64,000 nucleotides of DNA from JAWPMT01 sp965227935 (lineage in GTDB: Bacteria; Bacteroidota; Bacteroidia; Cytophagales; Cyclobacteriaceae), in contig CBDDGS010000047.1 in assembly GCA_965227935.1 (NCBI GenBank), positions 105,284 through 169,283 of the forward strand, in the 5' to 3' direction. The notes under the pieces were generated by a model. That model was given only the letters and a program-made list of their open reading frames with translations. It made no database searches and had not been told where the DNA came from. Below, in pieces: positions 50,750 through 61,100 of this stretch (position 1 is the stretch's first letter; each line of letters begins with the position of its first letter). Made by a program: the position numbers and the translations under genes.

Positions 50750-53700
50750 ACATTACGCGCGCATCTATCGAGCGGCCCGTACTGGTAGGCGTCTGTCTCA
50801 TTCTGGCGATGGGTCTTGGCCTCTATTCTTTTTTCCAGCTCAATTACGAATTGGTGCCCAAGTTCAATCCACCGGTGATCACCGTTGTCACCATATATCC
50901 TGGCGCTACGGCCAGCCAGGTGGAAGATGAAGTGACTATCCCGGTCGAAAACGCTCTTAGTAGCCTCGGCAATGTGGACATCATGAGCAGCTCTTCGCGG
51001 GACAACTTCTCGCTGGTGCGTCTCGAGCTTACCGCTGGCACGGATGTCGAGGCCCTTCTCAATGAAGCCAATCGCAAAATCATTGGCACCGTTAGGGACT
51101 TGCCACAGGGCATTGAGTATCCCGTCTTGACGCGGTTCGATTTCGACGATCTGCCCATCATTCGGATGGGCGTATTCGCTGATAGTGATGCTGAGGCTGT
51201 TGGGCAATTGTGTCGTGACGTGATTGTCCCTTCGCTCTCCCAGATTGCCGGTGTTGCCGATGTGCGACTCCTGGGGGCAGTAGAAAGGGAGGTCCAAATA
51301 GTCGTCAATCCCGATCGACTGGCCGCTACCAACACGACGATACTTCAAATCCTGCAAGCCATAGGCACCAACAACCTCCAGATACCGGGAGGCTCAGTAG
51401 TGGGAAGCGCCAGACAGCCCGTGGTTTTCAATGCCAATGTGAATGACATCGATGAGTTGCGCGAGCTTGTGATCTTTGAGAACAAGGAGTATGGGCTCGT
51501 AGTGAGGCTTCGCGATGTGGCCGAAGTGCGTATGGCCCACGCAGATCAAAGCATCATCAGCCGCTTGGATGGCGAACCCTCAGTTGGTATTGACATCCTC
51601 AAACAAGGGGCAGCCAATGCTGTGGAGGTCAGCGCCCTTGTTCGCAAGCAGTTGGAAGCCCTTGAAGCCCAGTACGCACACACAGGCCTGCGCTTTGAGT
51701 TGGCTCAAGACACGAGTGAATTCACACTGAAGGCCGCGAATGGCGTCATCGAAGATCTGACCCTGGCCGTCATTCTAGTGTCAATTGTGATGCTGCTTTT
51801 TTTGCATAGCTTCCGAAATGCGATGATCGTGTTCGTGTCTATTCCGACGTCCATTGTCTCGACATTCATCATGATGTCGCTCCTGGGGTACTCCCTCAAC
51901 CTACTCACATTGCTCGGGCTCTCTCTGGCGATCGGCATCCTGGTCGATGACTCTATTGTCGTCATTGAAAACATCCACCGGCACTTGACGATGGGCAAAG
52001 CATCTCGCAAGGCAGCCCTCGAGGGCCGAATGGAAATCGGATTTGCAGCGATATCTATTACGCTTATTGATGTGGTGGTCTTCCTGCCCATCGTCTTCGC
52101 CTCCGGGATGGTCGCAGATTTGCTGCGCCAGTTTTCTGTGGTGATCATCACTTCCACGCTGATGAGCCTCCTAGTCTCCTTCACCCTGGTGCCTTTCCTG
52201 GCTTCACGGGTCCATGCTAAGTTCCTTACCAATCGAAAGCCCTGGCGCATTTTGCAACGTGCGGAGGTCGGGCTCTCCAGGGTAGCCGAGGACCTTGTGC
52301 GTGTGCTGACGTGGAGCTTTCATCGCAAGTGGCTCGTATTTCTTGTAAATGTTGTGCTGCTCGGGGGAGCGATCTACCTGATTCCGTCAGGGCTCATCGG
52401 CGTTGAATTTACCAAAGCGGGAGACCGCTCAGAATTCATCATCGAGCTGAAGAGCCGTAGTGGCACCCCTATAGGTGAAATGAACCGAATGACGCAGCAA
52501 GCCGAAGAGATCCTCCTGTCCTACCCTTCTGTTGAGACCGTTTTCACAAATGTGGGCACCACCAGCAGCGGCCGGATCAGCACGGACACTGAGAATCTTG
52601 CGGAGCTCTTCGTACGGCTGGTCGATAAGTCCGACCGATCGTTTCTGACTTCACAATTTGCTCGCCACATTAAATACCGACTCAAGGAGGAGGTCCCAGG
52701 TTTGGATGCAAGACCTATCGAGATCAATATCATTGGGCTCCGCGACGACGATGCAGTACAGGTCACCGTGCAGGGGCAAAAGGAAGAGGATGTGTACCCC
52801 ACGGCCGAAACACTGGCAGCGCTTCTGGATGAAATACCCGGCACGATCGAAGTCCAAAGTTCGAGACAGGAAGATGTCAGTACCATTGAGATCCGTCCCA
52901 GCCGTAGTCGTGCCGAGTTGCTCAATGTCTCCCTGGCCCAAACCGGACAAACGATCAGGGTAGCACTGAACGGCTATCGGGATTTTTATATGACCTCAAC
53001 AGACGGTAGGATACCGATCAACGTACGCTTTCGGCCAGAAGCAAGGGAAGATATCAGCGACCTACGAAGTATGAGCATACTCAATAGCCAGGGGCAACAT
53101 GTACCCATCTATCAGCTGGCAAGTATCGAGGAGGAATTCCATCCAGAAATCCTCGAGAGAACGAACCGAGGAAGGTCTGTGACCATCAAGTCACAAGTCG
53201 TCGGCCGACCTGGGGGCTCCGTCGGCAGAGACTTCACCAATGCCATCGAGGAATTGCAACTGGAGGAAGGACTGTCCCTCATCTACGGTGGGGCGACAAA
53301 AAGGACCCGCGAAGGTTTACAGAGCATGATCGGTGCGTTGATCATCTCCGTTTTCCTCGTCTACCTCATTTTGGCCGCGCTTTATAACTCCTTCTACTAT
53401 CCGCTCGTAGTGCTCTTTTCCATTCCGCTCGCGGTCATCGGCGCCTTTCTGGCCTTAGGACTAAGTGGTCAGGCACTTAGTGTATTCTCCATTATGGGTC
53501 TGATAATGCTGGCAGGGCTTGTCGGCAAAAACGCAATATTGGTCGTGGATTTCACCAATACCCTCAGGGAGCGGGGGATGGCCATCAGAGAGGCCCTCGT
53601 AGAAGCCACAAAACTTCGCTTCCGTCCCATCTTGATGACGAATCTGACCATGGTCATCGGTCTGCTACCCATCGCACTGAGTACCGGCGCTGGTTCGGAA

Positions 53701-53832
53701 TGGAAGAATGGACTCGCGTGGGCGTTGATAGGTGGCTTATCCAGCAGTATGCTGCTCACGCTGATCGTTGTCCCACTTGTCTACGACTCATTCGAGTCCC
53801 TACGTCAAAAGCTCAGGCGCAAGCACGACTAG
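50746..53832 (+). CDS. RND efflux transporter permease (AcrB/HAE1 type)
   Basis: 1028 residues, normal for the family. The proton-relay Asp pair is in LAIGILVDDSIVVIENIHRHL, about residue 400. The large periplasmic loops and second half (GLSGQALSVFSIMGLIMLAGLVGKNAILVVDFTN) match the HAE1 group. It is driven by the proton gradient and exports hydrophobic or amphiphilic compounds. Its stop shares CTAG with the stop of the convergent TonB receptor gene. Confidence 0.95.
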   Translation: MNITRASIERPVLVGVCLILAMGLGLYSFFQLNYELVPKFNPPVITVVTIYPGATASQVEDEVTIPVENALSSLGNVDIMSSSSRDNFSLVRLELTAGTDVEALLNEANRKIIGTVRDLPQGIEYPVLTRFDFDDLPIIRMGVFADSDAEAVGQLCRDVIVPSLSQIAGVADVRLLGAVEREVQIVVNPDRLAATNTTILQILQAIGTNNLQIPGGSVVGSARQPVVFNANVNDIDELRELVIFENKEYGLVVRLRDVAEVRMAHADQSIISRLDGEPSVGIDILKQGAANAVEVSALVRKQLEALEAQYAHTGLRFELAQDTSEFTLKAANGVIEDLTLAVILVSIVMLLFLHSFRNAMIVFVSIPTSIVSTFIMMSLLGYSLNLLTLLGLSLAIGILVDDSIVVIENIHRHLTMGKASRKAALEGRMEIGFAAISITLIDVVVFLPIVFASGMVADLLRQFSVVIITSTLMSLLVSFTLVPFLASRVHAKFLTNRKPWRILQRAEVGLSRVAEDLVRVLTWSFHRKWLVFLVNVVLLGGAIYLIPSGLIGVEFTKAGDRSEFIIELKSRSGTPIGEMNRMTQQAEEILLSYPSVETVFTNVGTTSSGRISTDTENLAELFVRLVDKSDRSFLTSQFARHIKYRLKEEVPGLDARPIEINIIGLRDDDAVQVTVQGQKEEDVYPTAETLAALLDEIPGTIEVQSSRQEDVSTIEIRPSRSRAELLNVSLAQTGQTIRVALNGYRDFYMTSTDGRIPINVRFRPEAREDISDLRSMSILNSQGQHVPIYQLASIEEEFHPEILERTNRGRSVTIKSQVVGRPGGSVGRDFTNAIEELQLEEGLSLIYGGATKRTREGLQSMIGALIISVFLVYLILAALYNSFYYPLVVLFSIPLAVIGAFLALGLSGQALSVFSIMGLIMLAGLVGKNAILVVDFTNTLRERGMAIREALVEATKLRFRPILMTNLTMVIGLLPIALSTGAGSEWKNGLAWALIGGLSSSMLLTLIVVPLVYDSFESLRQKLRRKHD

Positions 53833-56639
53833 CGACCCAGCTGATCATAAATGAACGTGAGGTAATACAAGCCACCCTGTCCAGAACTACCAAAGCTTGT
53901 GGTGTAGTAGTCGTTCAGCACGTTCATACCCCCCAACTTGATCTTCGACTTGATGCCGGGAAGGGAATAGGTGAAGACCACATCCAGAGATCCAAAAGCC
54001 GGTACTTCGCCAACACCAAATGAAGACTCCCATATGAAGGCCTGCTGCCAGCGATAGTTGACCTTGAATCCAAGACGATTCAATAGTCGGCGATTACCAA
54101 CATGCACATTGAAGCGGTATTCGGGCGTATTGAATTGCGTTTGAAAACCGGCTTCTTGTGTGCCTTGCTGTATCGTGCTAAAAGCAACATTTCCCCCGAC
54201 ATCGAATCTCTTGGGCAGTTGATAATCCGCCGCAAACGACCAACCCCAGTTCACGATGTTTTCATCCGTACTGACGAACGTCTGATAGCGCTGTTCATCG
54301 GTAGTGAATGGATCCTGTACCAGTAGCTGAGATCCCTGAAAACTCGAGTATTCATTTCGGAAGACATTGGCATCCACGTAAAACTTCTCAGTGAGTAGCG
54401 CGCGATATCCGACTTCCAGTGCAAACACTCTCTCTGCGGTGAACCTGGGAATATTGAAGACGCCATTGGTCGTATCAGGCACCGCAAACACCGGGTTGGT
54501 ACCGATCAGTGGGTACGTAGGTTCCGTTCTGAGCCCATGAGTGTCTTGCAACTCTGCCTGACCGCCGACCACACGTACTACACCCACGTCCAGATCGGTC
54601 CATTGATCCGCCAGCGAGGGATAGCGAAAAGCCGTCTGTGCTGAAGCCCGCAGGTGGTGATTCCTCTTGGGTCCCGCGGTATAGGCGAGTGAAAACCTCG
54701 GGGTGAATTCCAGATCAAAACGCGTGTCTTTATCAAAGCGTGTGGAGACGTTAAGCTTCAGGCGTTCGTTGAACAAATGCTCCACATACTGGGCGTATAC
54801 ACCGAACTGGCGAGTGACAATAGGATTACCGGGCGTATCGAAGTAGATCGTTCCATCGCTGTCGGAATTGAAGTAACGGTATTGAAATCCGAGTAGGATC
54901 TCGGTGCCATTGAGAATCCGTGAAAAGTTGTATTGTGCTTCGAACTGTCCCATGGAACTAAAGTCAAGCACTCTTGCTCCTCCCTCATTGACTGGCAGGT
55001 TGCTAAGGCTATCCCGAAGATGAGTGAATTCCTCCGATCCAGGAACGGGTATCGCCGGCAGCTCGTTATTGATCACGTTGCCGCTGGCATTGCGATTGTC
55101 CGCAGTCTCTCTAGCAAAACCGTGCGCTCGCTCGTTGTCCAGCCCGATCGCAGAGCCCAGCAAGAAGCCGGTCAGGTAGTCCTGCAACCAAAGCTCCGTT
55201 GGTTTCCAGCTTTCATTCATGAAGGCAGCCAGACCACCTGCATCGTAGGTATGACCCGCATCCTCCTTGACGTACCAATACCTTACGAAATAGTCCGGGT
55301 TATTGAGCTCAGCCTTGATGTTGTACAATCGGAAGTCATTGATAGAGAATCGGTTTTGTGCGGAATAAACGGCCTGTCCCTCACCGTAAGTGCCCTGAAG
55401 GATAGCCCTTGTATCGTCATTGATCTTATAGTGCATGGACATGGTAGCCTTGAGGTTGCGGGCATCGTAATTGACCAGGTCTTTTTCCTCCCATCCTGTT
55501 CTTGTGACATCATCATCCGGGATAATGGAGATAATACCGTTGTAGGCATCTTCGTATTCCGGCGTGCCGGGAACGAATCCCTGGGATTGCGCGAAGCCAT
55601 CTGCCACTGCCGGCGCAATGAGGCCCAGATTGATAGCGGTCTCGTCACCATAGACGTTCACGCCGTCATATCCAGACTCATTCCATCGATTGCGACTTGG
55701 ATCGTCCAGGAAGTTCTTATCACGGGTATCTCCAGCCTCCCAATCATCTGCCTCCATCAGTTGGCCTGTGAACTTTATGGCTAATTTGTCATTGAAGGCG
55801 TAGCTGTAGCGGAGATTGATATCGCGGTACATATTGGCTTTAGCTCCCACCGGACTGTCCACATTCATGGCCCCGACCTGGACGCTCGCTGACAGCCCCT
55901 GATAATCAAATGGATCTTTGCTCTGTATGAGGAGGGTCCCGTTCATTCCCCCGGCACCATAGAGTGCCGATGATGCGCCACTGAGGAACTCCACACTTTC
56001 CACGTCCAGGTGAGGCACGCCGAAGATGTTACCGGCGGCAAAATTCAATCCTGGTGCCTGGCTGTTGATCCCATCGACGATTTGATTGAAGCGATAATTG
56101 GTATTGCTATTGAATCCCCGGGCATTGGGCACTTTGAATGTGAGACTTTGCACATTCATATCAATACCTTTCAGCGTGTACAAGCCGTCGTAGAAATTCG
56201 TCTGAGGCATTTGCTCAATTTCCCTGAGCCCCAACTTCTCTACTGAAATCGTAGACGTCATGATATTTTCTTCGACCATAGATGCAGACACTACTACCTC
56301 CTGGCCCAGATAGTAGGCCACTTTCATTGTGACTTCTACATTGTGCTCTCCGGGTGTTCTTAGCGTGTCTCTGTGCGACTCATAACCCACCATGGACACG
56401 ACGTAGACGAGCGGCACATCCCCGGAGGCGGCAATAGTGAAGGCCCCAGACGCGTCAGTGGCCTGTCCCTGAAAAGATGATTGAAAATATACACTCGCCC
56501 CATGTAGCGGTTCGCCGTTTTCATCCTTCACTGTTCCATTCAATACGGTTCGCTGTGACATCGCGGGCCAGCAGACCAGTACCAAAACAGCATATGCAAT
56601 TATCCTCTGCCAAAAAGGGGACACAAAAGTAGTTTCCAT
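53829..56639 (-). CDS. TonB-dependent receptor with carboxypeptidase-like N-terminal domain
   Basis: 936 residues. Signal peptide AYAVLVLVCWPAMSQ. Residues ~30-105 are a CarboxypepD-like domain (LNGTVKDENGEPLHGASVYFQ); ~115-235 the plug (KLGLREIEQMPQTNFYD, then ARGFNSNTNYRFNQIVDGIN, FGVPHLDVESVEFLSGASSA); the rest a ~22-strand barrel (NEYSSFQG, NVHVGNRRLLNRLGFKVNYR, VFTYSLPGIKSKIKLGGMN) ending in the aromatic-rich FIYDQLGR. No SusD-like partner is beside it, so it is not a standard glycan locus. Imported ligand unknown. Confidence 0.9.
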   Translation of the reverse strand: METTFVSPFWQRIIAYAVLVLVCWPAMSQRTVLNGTVKDENGEPLHGASVYFQSSFQGQATDASGAFTIAASGDVPLVYVVSMVGYESHRDTLRTPGEHNVEVTMKVAYYLGQEVVVSASMVEENIMTSTISVEKLGLREIEQMPQTNFYDGLYTLKGIDMNVQSLTFKVPNARGFNSNTNYRFNQIVDGINSQAPGLNFAAGNIFGVPHLDVESVEFLSGASSALYGAGGMNGTLLIQSKDPFDYQGLSASVQVGAMNVDSPVGAKANMYRDINLRYSYAFNDKLAIKFTGQLMEADDWEAGDTRDKNFLDDPSRNRWNESGYDGVNVYGDETAINLGLIAPAVADGFAQSQGFVPGTPEYEDAYNGIISIIPDDDVTRTGWEEKDLVNYDARNLKATMSMHYKINDDTRAILQGTYGEGQAVYSAQNRFSINDFRLYNIKAELNNPDYFVRYWYVKEDAGHTYDAGGLAAFMNESWKPTELWLQDYLTGFLLGSAIGLDNERAHGFARETADNRNASGNVINNELPAIPVPGSEEFTHLRDSLSNLPVNEGGARVLDFSSMGQFEAQYNFSRILNGTEILLGFQYRYFNSDSDGTIYFDTPGNPIVTRQFGVYAQYVEHLFNERLKLNVSTRFDKDTRFDLEFTPRFSLAYTAGPKRNHHLRASAQTAFRYPSLADQWTDLDVGVVRVVGGQAELQDTHGLRTEPTYPLIGTNPVFAVPDTTNGVFNIPRFTAERVFALEVGYRALLTEKFYVDANVFRNEYSSFQGSQLLVQDPFTTDEQRYQTFVSTDENIVNWGWSFAADYQLPKRFDVGGNVAFSTIQQGTQEAGFQTQFNTPEYRFNVHVGNRRLLNRLGFKVNYRWQQAFIWESSFGVGEVPAFGSLDVVFTYSLPGIKSKIKLGGMNVLNDYYTTSFGSSGQGGLYYLTFIYDQLGR

Positions 56640-56892
56640 CGTTGCTCTGGGTTAGATTAATCCCTTCATTTCCAGTCACGAATCTAGTCAAAGCCCAAGA
56701 GATGAAATTGAGTAATTATCACCTATTGGAGGTAAAACGCTAGCCGATACCCAGAAAAGCACTAATTTAGGCCCAAACTAAATAATTATTAATTAGCGCA
56801 TAGCTGGACTGGCGACTCCAAGAGGCCAAGCCAGAAAGGACAAATAACTCATTCTTCGCCGCCGTGCGTGCGCAATTTCTAAACATTTGACT
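56640..56892. other. Divergent intergenic region
   Basis: 253 bases between the TonB receptor and lipoprotein starts. It contains an AT palindrome (AATAATTATTAATTA) near 56780. Promoters of both genes must lie here, but no exact -7/-33 pair is visible. No gene seen. Confidence 0.5.
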
Positions 56893-57477
56893 ATGAAAAA
56901 ATTTGTGAGACTAACAGCATTTATGGTTTCAGCTCTTAGTTTGGCCTTCATCGTGAGTTGCGGTGATGATGATGATGCGGACGCAGGTCCCAGCGTAGAA
57001 GGCTCCTACACTTTTACCAGTGCCGTTATGGCATCTGATGGGCCCCTCGATGGCAGTGGAAACGTGATTGTTGATCCAACAACTGGCAACCCTATCCTCC
57101 CTACCGGAGCAAATGTCACTGATCAAGTGAACGCGGCTATTCTGGGCGGGGCTGTTGATGAAAATGACAATCCACTTTGCTCCAACCCTGCCGACACTCG
57201 GGTAACCCTGGCGGCTGGTGGAGATTTGCTTTACACCTGCTCTGGTGGCACCGAAAGCATTGAAAACGGTTCATGGGATTTGCTGAGCGACACAGAGTTG
57301 CGGTTGGTGATCAATTTTGAAGGTGTTGGAGCCATTCCTGTTGACATCAGTGAGCTGGTAGTGACCGAAACAGGACTCACTGGAAACATAGCTAATTTGC
57401 CACTCCCTGGTGAAGTTGTTGGACTTCCTATTCCGCTTATCACTCTTGATCTCGACGTAATCCTCGCAAGAGATTAA
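56893..57477 (+). CDS. Lipoprotein, surface-type, hypothetical
   Basis: 194 residues from the ATG at 56893; a TTG at 56887 adds two residues. The lipobox is AFIVSC, followed by GDDDDADAGPS, an acidic run after the lipid Cys that in Bacteroidota often marks export to the cell surface. The body has Asn/Asp-rich, beta-type segments with no known family. It is a single-gene transcript ended by the terminator at 57519. Confidence 0.72.
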   Translation: MKKFVRLTAFMVSALSLAFIVSCGDDDDADAGPSVEGSYTFTSAVMASDGPLDGSGNVIVDPTTGNPILPTGANVTDQVNAAILGGAVDENDNPLCSNPADTRVTLAAGGDLLYTCSGGTESIENGSWDLLSDTELRLVINFEGVGAIPVDISELVVTETGLTGNIANLPLPGEVVGLPIPLITLDLDVILARD

Positions 57478-57518
57478 TTCGGACTTCCTCCTATGGGGGA
57501 TTTGATAGACATTGAAGG

Positions 57519-57549
57519 AATTCCGGTCTCATAAGGCCGGAATTTTTTT
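57519..57549 (+). terminator. Intrinsic terminator after the lipoprotein
   Basis: AATTCCGG-TCTCATAAGG-CCGGAATT, an 8-bp stem, followed by a T7 tract on plus. A strong rho-independent terminator. Confidence 0.88.
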
Positions 57550-57901
57550 ATGCCGTCAGATATTCCAGCGCCTCATCTTCCGTATCAAAAGGCCGCATCG
57601 CTCCTCCGAGTAATCGATTGTAACCTTTGAGCAGCACCTTCTTGGCACCTGTAATCCCCACGATGGCTGCCTTCACTGGGATGCCCTTCGCGTCCTTACC
57701 GAGTTGTCGAATGAACGATGTGAATTTCGGGGTCGCGTAGGCCTCCGAAATATTGACAAGCCTTAGATGGTAACGGCGTTCAGCCAGGAGCCATTCTCTC
57801 AGATCCCCGGCTGTGGCCAGCATTTCTTCTTCCGACTGGCCCCGGTAGTCAACATAGATGACCTCTTTACCCGAGTGCTTAATCTTTTTAAAGCCGCTCA
57901 T
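57548..57901 (-). CDS. Small STAS/SpoIIAA-like protein
   Basis: 117 residues. The pattern KKIKHSGKEVIYVDYRGQSE, then a helical segment, then RPFDTEDEALEYLTA at the end, fits a STAS-like/SpoIIAA-like fold of the kind seen in small Bacteroidota proteins. No catalytic residues. Cytoplasmic. It reads toward the lipoprotein terminator, whose T-tract is on the opposite strand. Function unknown. Confidence 0.68.
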   Translation of the reverse strand: MSGFKKIKHSGKEVIYVDYRGQSEEEMLATAGDLREWLLAERRYHLRLVNISEAYATPKFTSFIRQLGKDAKGIPVKAAIVGITGAKKVLLKGYNRLLGGAMRPFDTEDEALEYLTA

Positions 57902-58050
57902 ACACGCTCGAATTGATTGATTTCCTTCAAAATACGGAGAGACGGGACGTCTTCAAAAGCGTACTACCGCAGCAAGTGAAATTTGCGATAAACCGGTCGA
58001 GGATCAGTCGCATTGGGGACGATAGGCATCTGGGAATAAAGCATGAGCAC

Positions 58051-58077
58051 AAAAAAAGGGGTGCATACGCACCCCTT
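58051..58077 (-). terminator. Intrinsic terminator after the giant HYR protein
   Basis: On the minus strand AAGGGGTGC-GTAT-GCACCCCTT is followed by T7. The stem is 9 bp. It lies 25 bases after the stop at 58102. Confidence 0.9.
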
Positions 58078-58101
58078 CGATTGAATATTTACTATTAGTT
58101 C

Positions 58102-61100
58102 TTACTTTCTATCCTTCGGAACCAGAGAACCTACGGCAGTTTCCTGCTCTGTCACCAGTCGGTAGATGTACATTCCCTTCGGCAGCGCAGTCGCATCGAA
58201 CTTCGCTTCATATACCTCGCCGGCTTCGGCTGTTCCATCGAACAGCTTCTGGACTTCCATTCCATTCAGGTCATACACCTGCAGAACAGCGTGGGTCTTC
58301 TCAGTCACTACAAACTTAATTGTCGCTTTGGTAGTGAAAGGATTCGGATAAGCATTCAAATCAATTGTGCTTCCTCGTGCTGCGAGCTTGACATCGATGT
58401 TCTCGGCGTCGATCGTTCCAGCAAATTCGGGATCGTTCCTACTACCCTGCTCAGGATCACTATTGCTGAAGCCAATTAGTATGCGACACTCATCAAACCC
58501 ACGGTTTATCGCATCGACCGCCGCCGTAACGGAGCTTAGACTGATGTTGCCATAATTATCCACCAGGTTCTGATCAGCTCCCAGGAAGCCATTGGCCAAC
58601 TCGTAGAGGTCCCCAATTGTGGGCGAGCCACCATAAAGGTCATTCAACACATTGATGATCTCCTGCGGGATGGTCGTGTATTGATCTTGCCCCATCACTG
58701 CCTGATCACTACCACAGCTTACTGGGGTAGCGGTCACCAGGTACTGTCCTGAGATGACTACCTGATGTAGCGCGAGGATATCATCAGGTTTCTGTAGGCT
58801 GTCCTGCACGATATTGAAGTACAAGGCCATGGTCTGCGACAACAATACGTTGCCAATGCCGCCATTGTTCTTGATTGGCACATTGTTCCATGTATTAAGA
58901 TCGCCATATGTGGCGTATCCCGCGAGGGCCTTCGACGGCCCACCACCAGGCATCATGGTAAAGATTGTTTCATCGGCTATCTCAGAACCGAACAGTTCAA
59001 AGACCTTCATGTTACCCTCAATACCGAACAGCTGCGATTCACCATTAGGAATGGCACTTTGCATCAGATCTCCGGCAGTCTTAATCGCACCATCGAGCTG
59101 GCATCCAATGCCACCTTCACCACCGTAGAAACCTTGAGTGAAGGAGCAGAACTGTGCGCTCTGACAAGCCTCCAGCTCAATGGAGCACTGACTAACACAA
59201 CCGTTCTTGTCGGTCACCACCAAAATGGCAACTGCAGGCGATGATGACGCAGCAAACATAATCTCCGGCCCCTGATCGCCTACGACGTACCAACCAGGAA
59301 CTGGCGTCATCAGGTCATCAGGATCTACGAAGGTCCATTCGTAGTTCACAATGTCTGTCTCACTCGCATCATAAGTCACCGTAGCGCTCAAAACATTCGT
59401 CTGGTGCTCACCGCAAACAGGCTGTTCGAATGCGGGAATGTCGATCTCACAAGAGATTGCCGCAGGTCGATCCAGGATGAAGCTATCTGTGCTCACGCAT
59501 CCCTCAACGTTGGTGATGATGACGGAGTACTCACCCTCTTCAAGGAACTCATCTCCTCCAATCACCGCCTGATCGGAGGTAAATCCATTAGGACCCGTCC
59601 ATTCGATGGTAATCTGATCATTGCCGTCAGGCACGGATCCATCGACCAGCACCCTGGCCTCTCCATTATCATCATAGCACTCTGGCTGATCAACTTCCAC
59701 AGCCGCGACTGACGTCTGATCGATAAAGATCGAGATCGTTTCCTCTGTAGAATTGCCACAGCCATCCTCAGCAGTGAAAGTCACCTTCGTAGGCTCTGTG
59801 AATATTCCTGTGATGAAACCATTATCGAAGTCAATCGTCAGCTGAGCATCCTCAGGGAACGTTGTGACACCCGGAAGGATACTTTCTCCACCAGCGCAAT
59901 CATCCGTGACGGTCGGGATGGCAAATGTGTAGGTCGCACCGGTACACACCTCAGCATCATCCGGCATTCCTACCAAAGCAGGAGGCGTTGTATCCTGAAT
60001 AATGAACTTCGCATCCGCGAACGAGCTGTTTCCACAGTTATCTGTAGCAATGAACCTGATCGTCGTCTCACTCGTGAGACCACAGAAGTCCGCGCTTTCG
60101 ATCTCCTCGTACGTCCAGGTCACCTCGCCACAATCATCCACTGCAAATGCTCCACCCTGCTCTGCTATCCAATCGTCGAATGCTGTAGTGTTGCCTAAGC
60201 CGTCGCACTCTACGATTTCGTCTTCGGGCATCAACACGATCATTGGATCTGTGGTATCCTCAATGGTGAATGTAGCGGTTGTTACCGCGTACAGGCCGCA
60301 ATCATCAGTAGCTGTAAAGGTGACAGTTACACTTCCAGCATCGCCGCAGGTATTTGTCAGACCATCGAAATCATTGGTCCACTCAAGGTCGCTACAGTCA
60401 TCCGACGCTACTGCTCCTCCATTGTCACTGAGCCACTCATGAAGTTCCCAGAGGGCCATGCCGTCGCACTCTACGGTCATATCCATTGCGGGAGTTTCGA
60501 TCACTGGCGCCTCATTAGTGAATGTAAATGTCGCCTCCGTATCGGTGCTGTTCCCACATTCATCGGTCGCAGTGAAAATAACGGTCACCTCGCAAGCGCC
60601 ATGAGGATCAGGGCAGTTGTTGGACCAAGTAACGTCACCACAATCGTCCGTTGCCTCGGCTCCGCCGTTGTTGAAGAGCCACTCATAGAAGGCCTTCTCG
60701 CCCTTAAGTCCACAGGCAGCGATGCCGTCCTGCGCATCAGCAGTAATCACTGGTGGAGTAGTATCCTCGATCGTGAACGTCGCTGTCGTCGTACTCTGCA
60801 GACCGCAATCATCAGTTGCAGTAAAGGTCACTGTAACGCTACCTGTGGCACCACATTCGTCACTGACTTCTTCGAAATCATTGCTCCAAACAACTCCGCC
60901 ACAGGCGTCATTGGCTTCGGCTCCACCATTATCTGCCAACCAGTCGTTCAACTCATCCAGGTTGCCTGCACCGTCGCACTCTACCGTGAGATCTTCAGCA
61001 TCGGCTGTAATTACCGGTGGAGTCGTGTCGACAATAGTGAATGTCGCTGTTGTAGTACTGCTGTTGCCAGAGCCATCTGTAGCCGTGAAGGTTACCGTTG

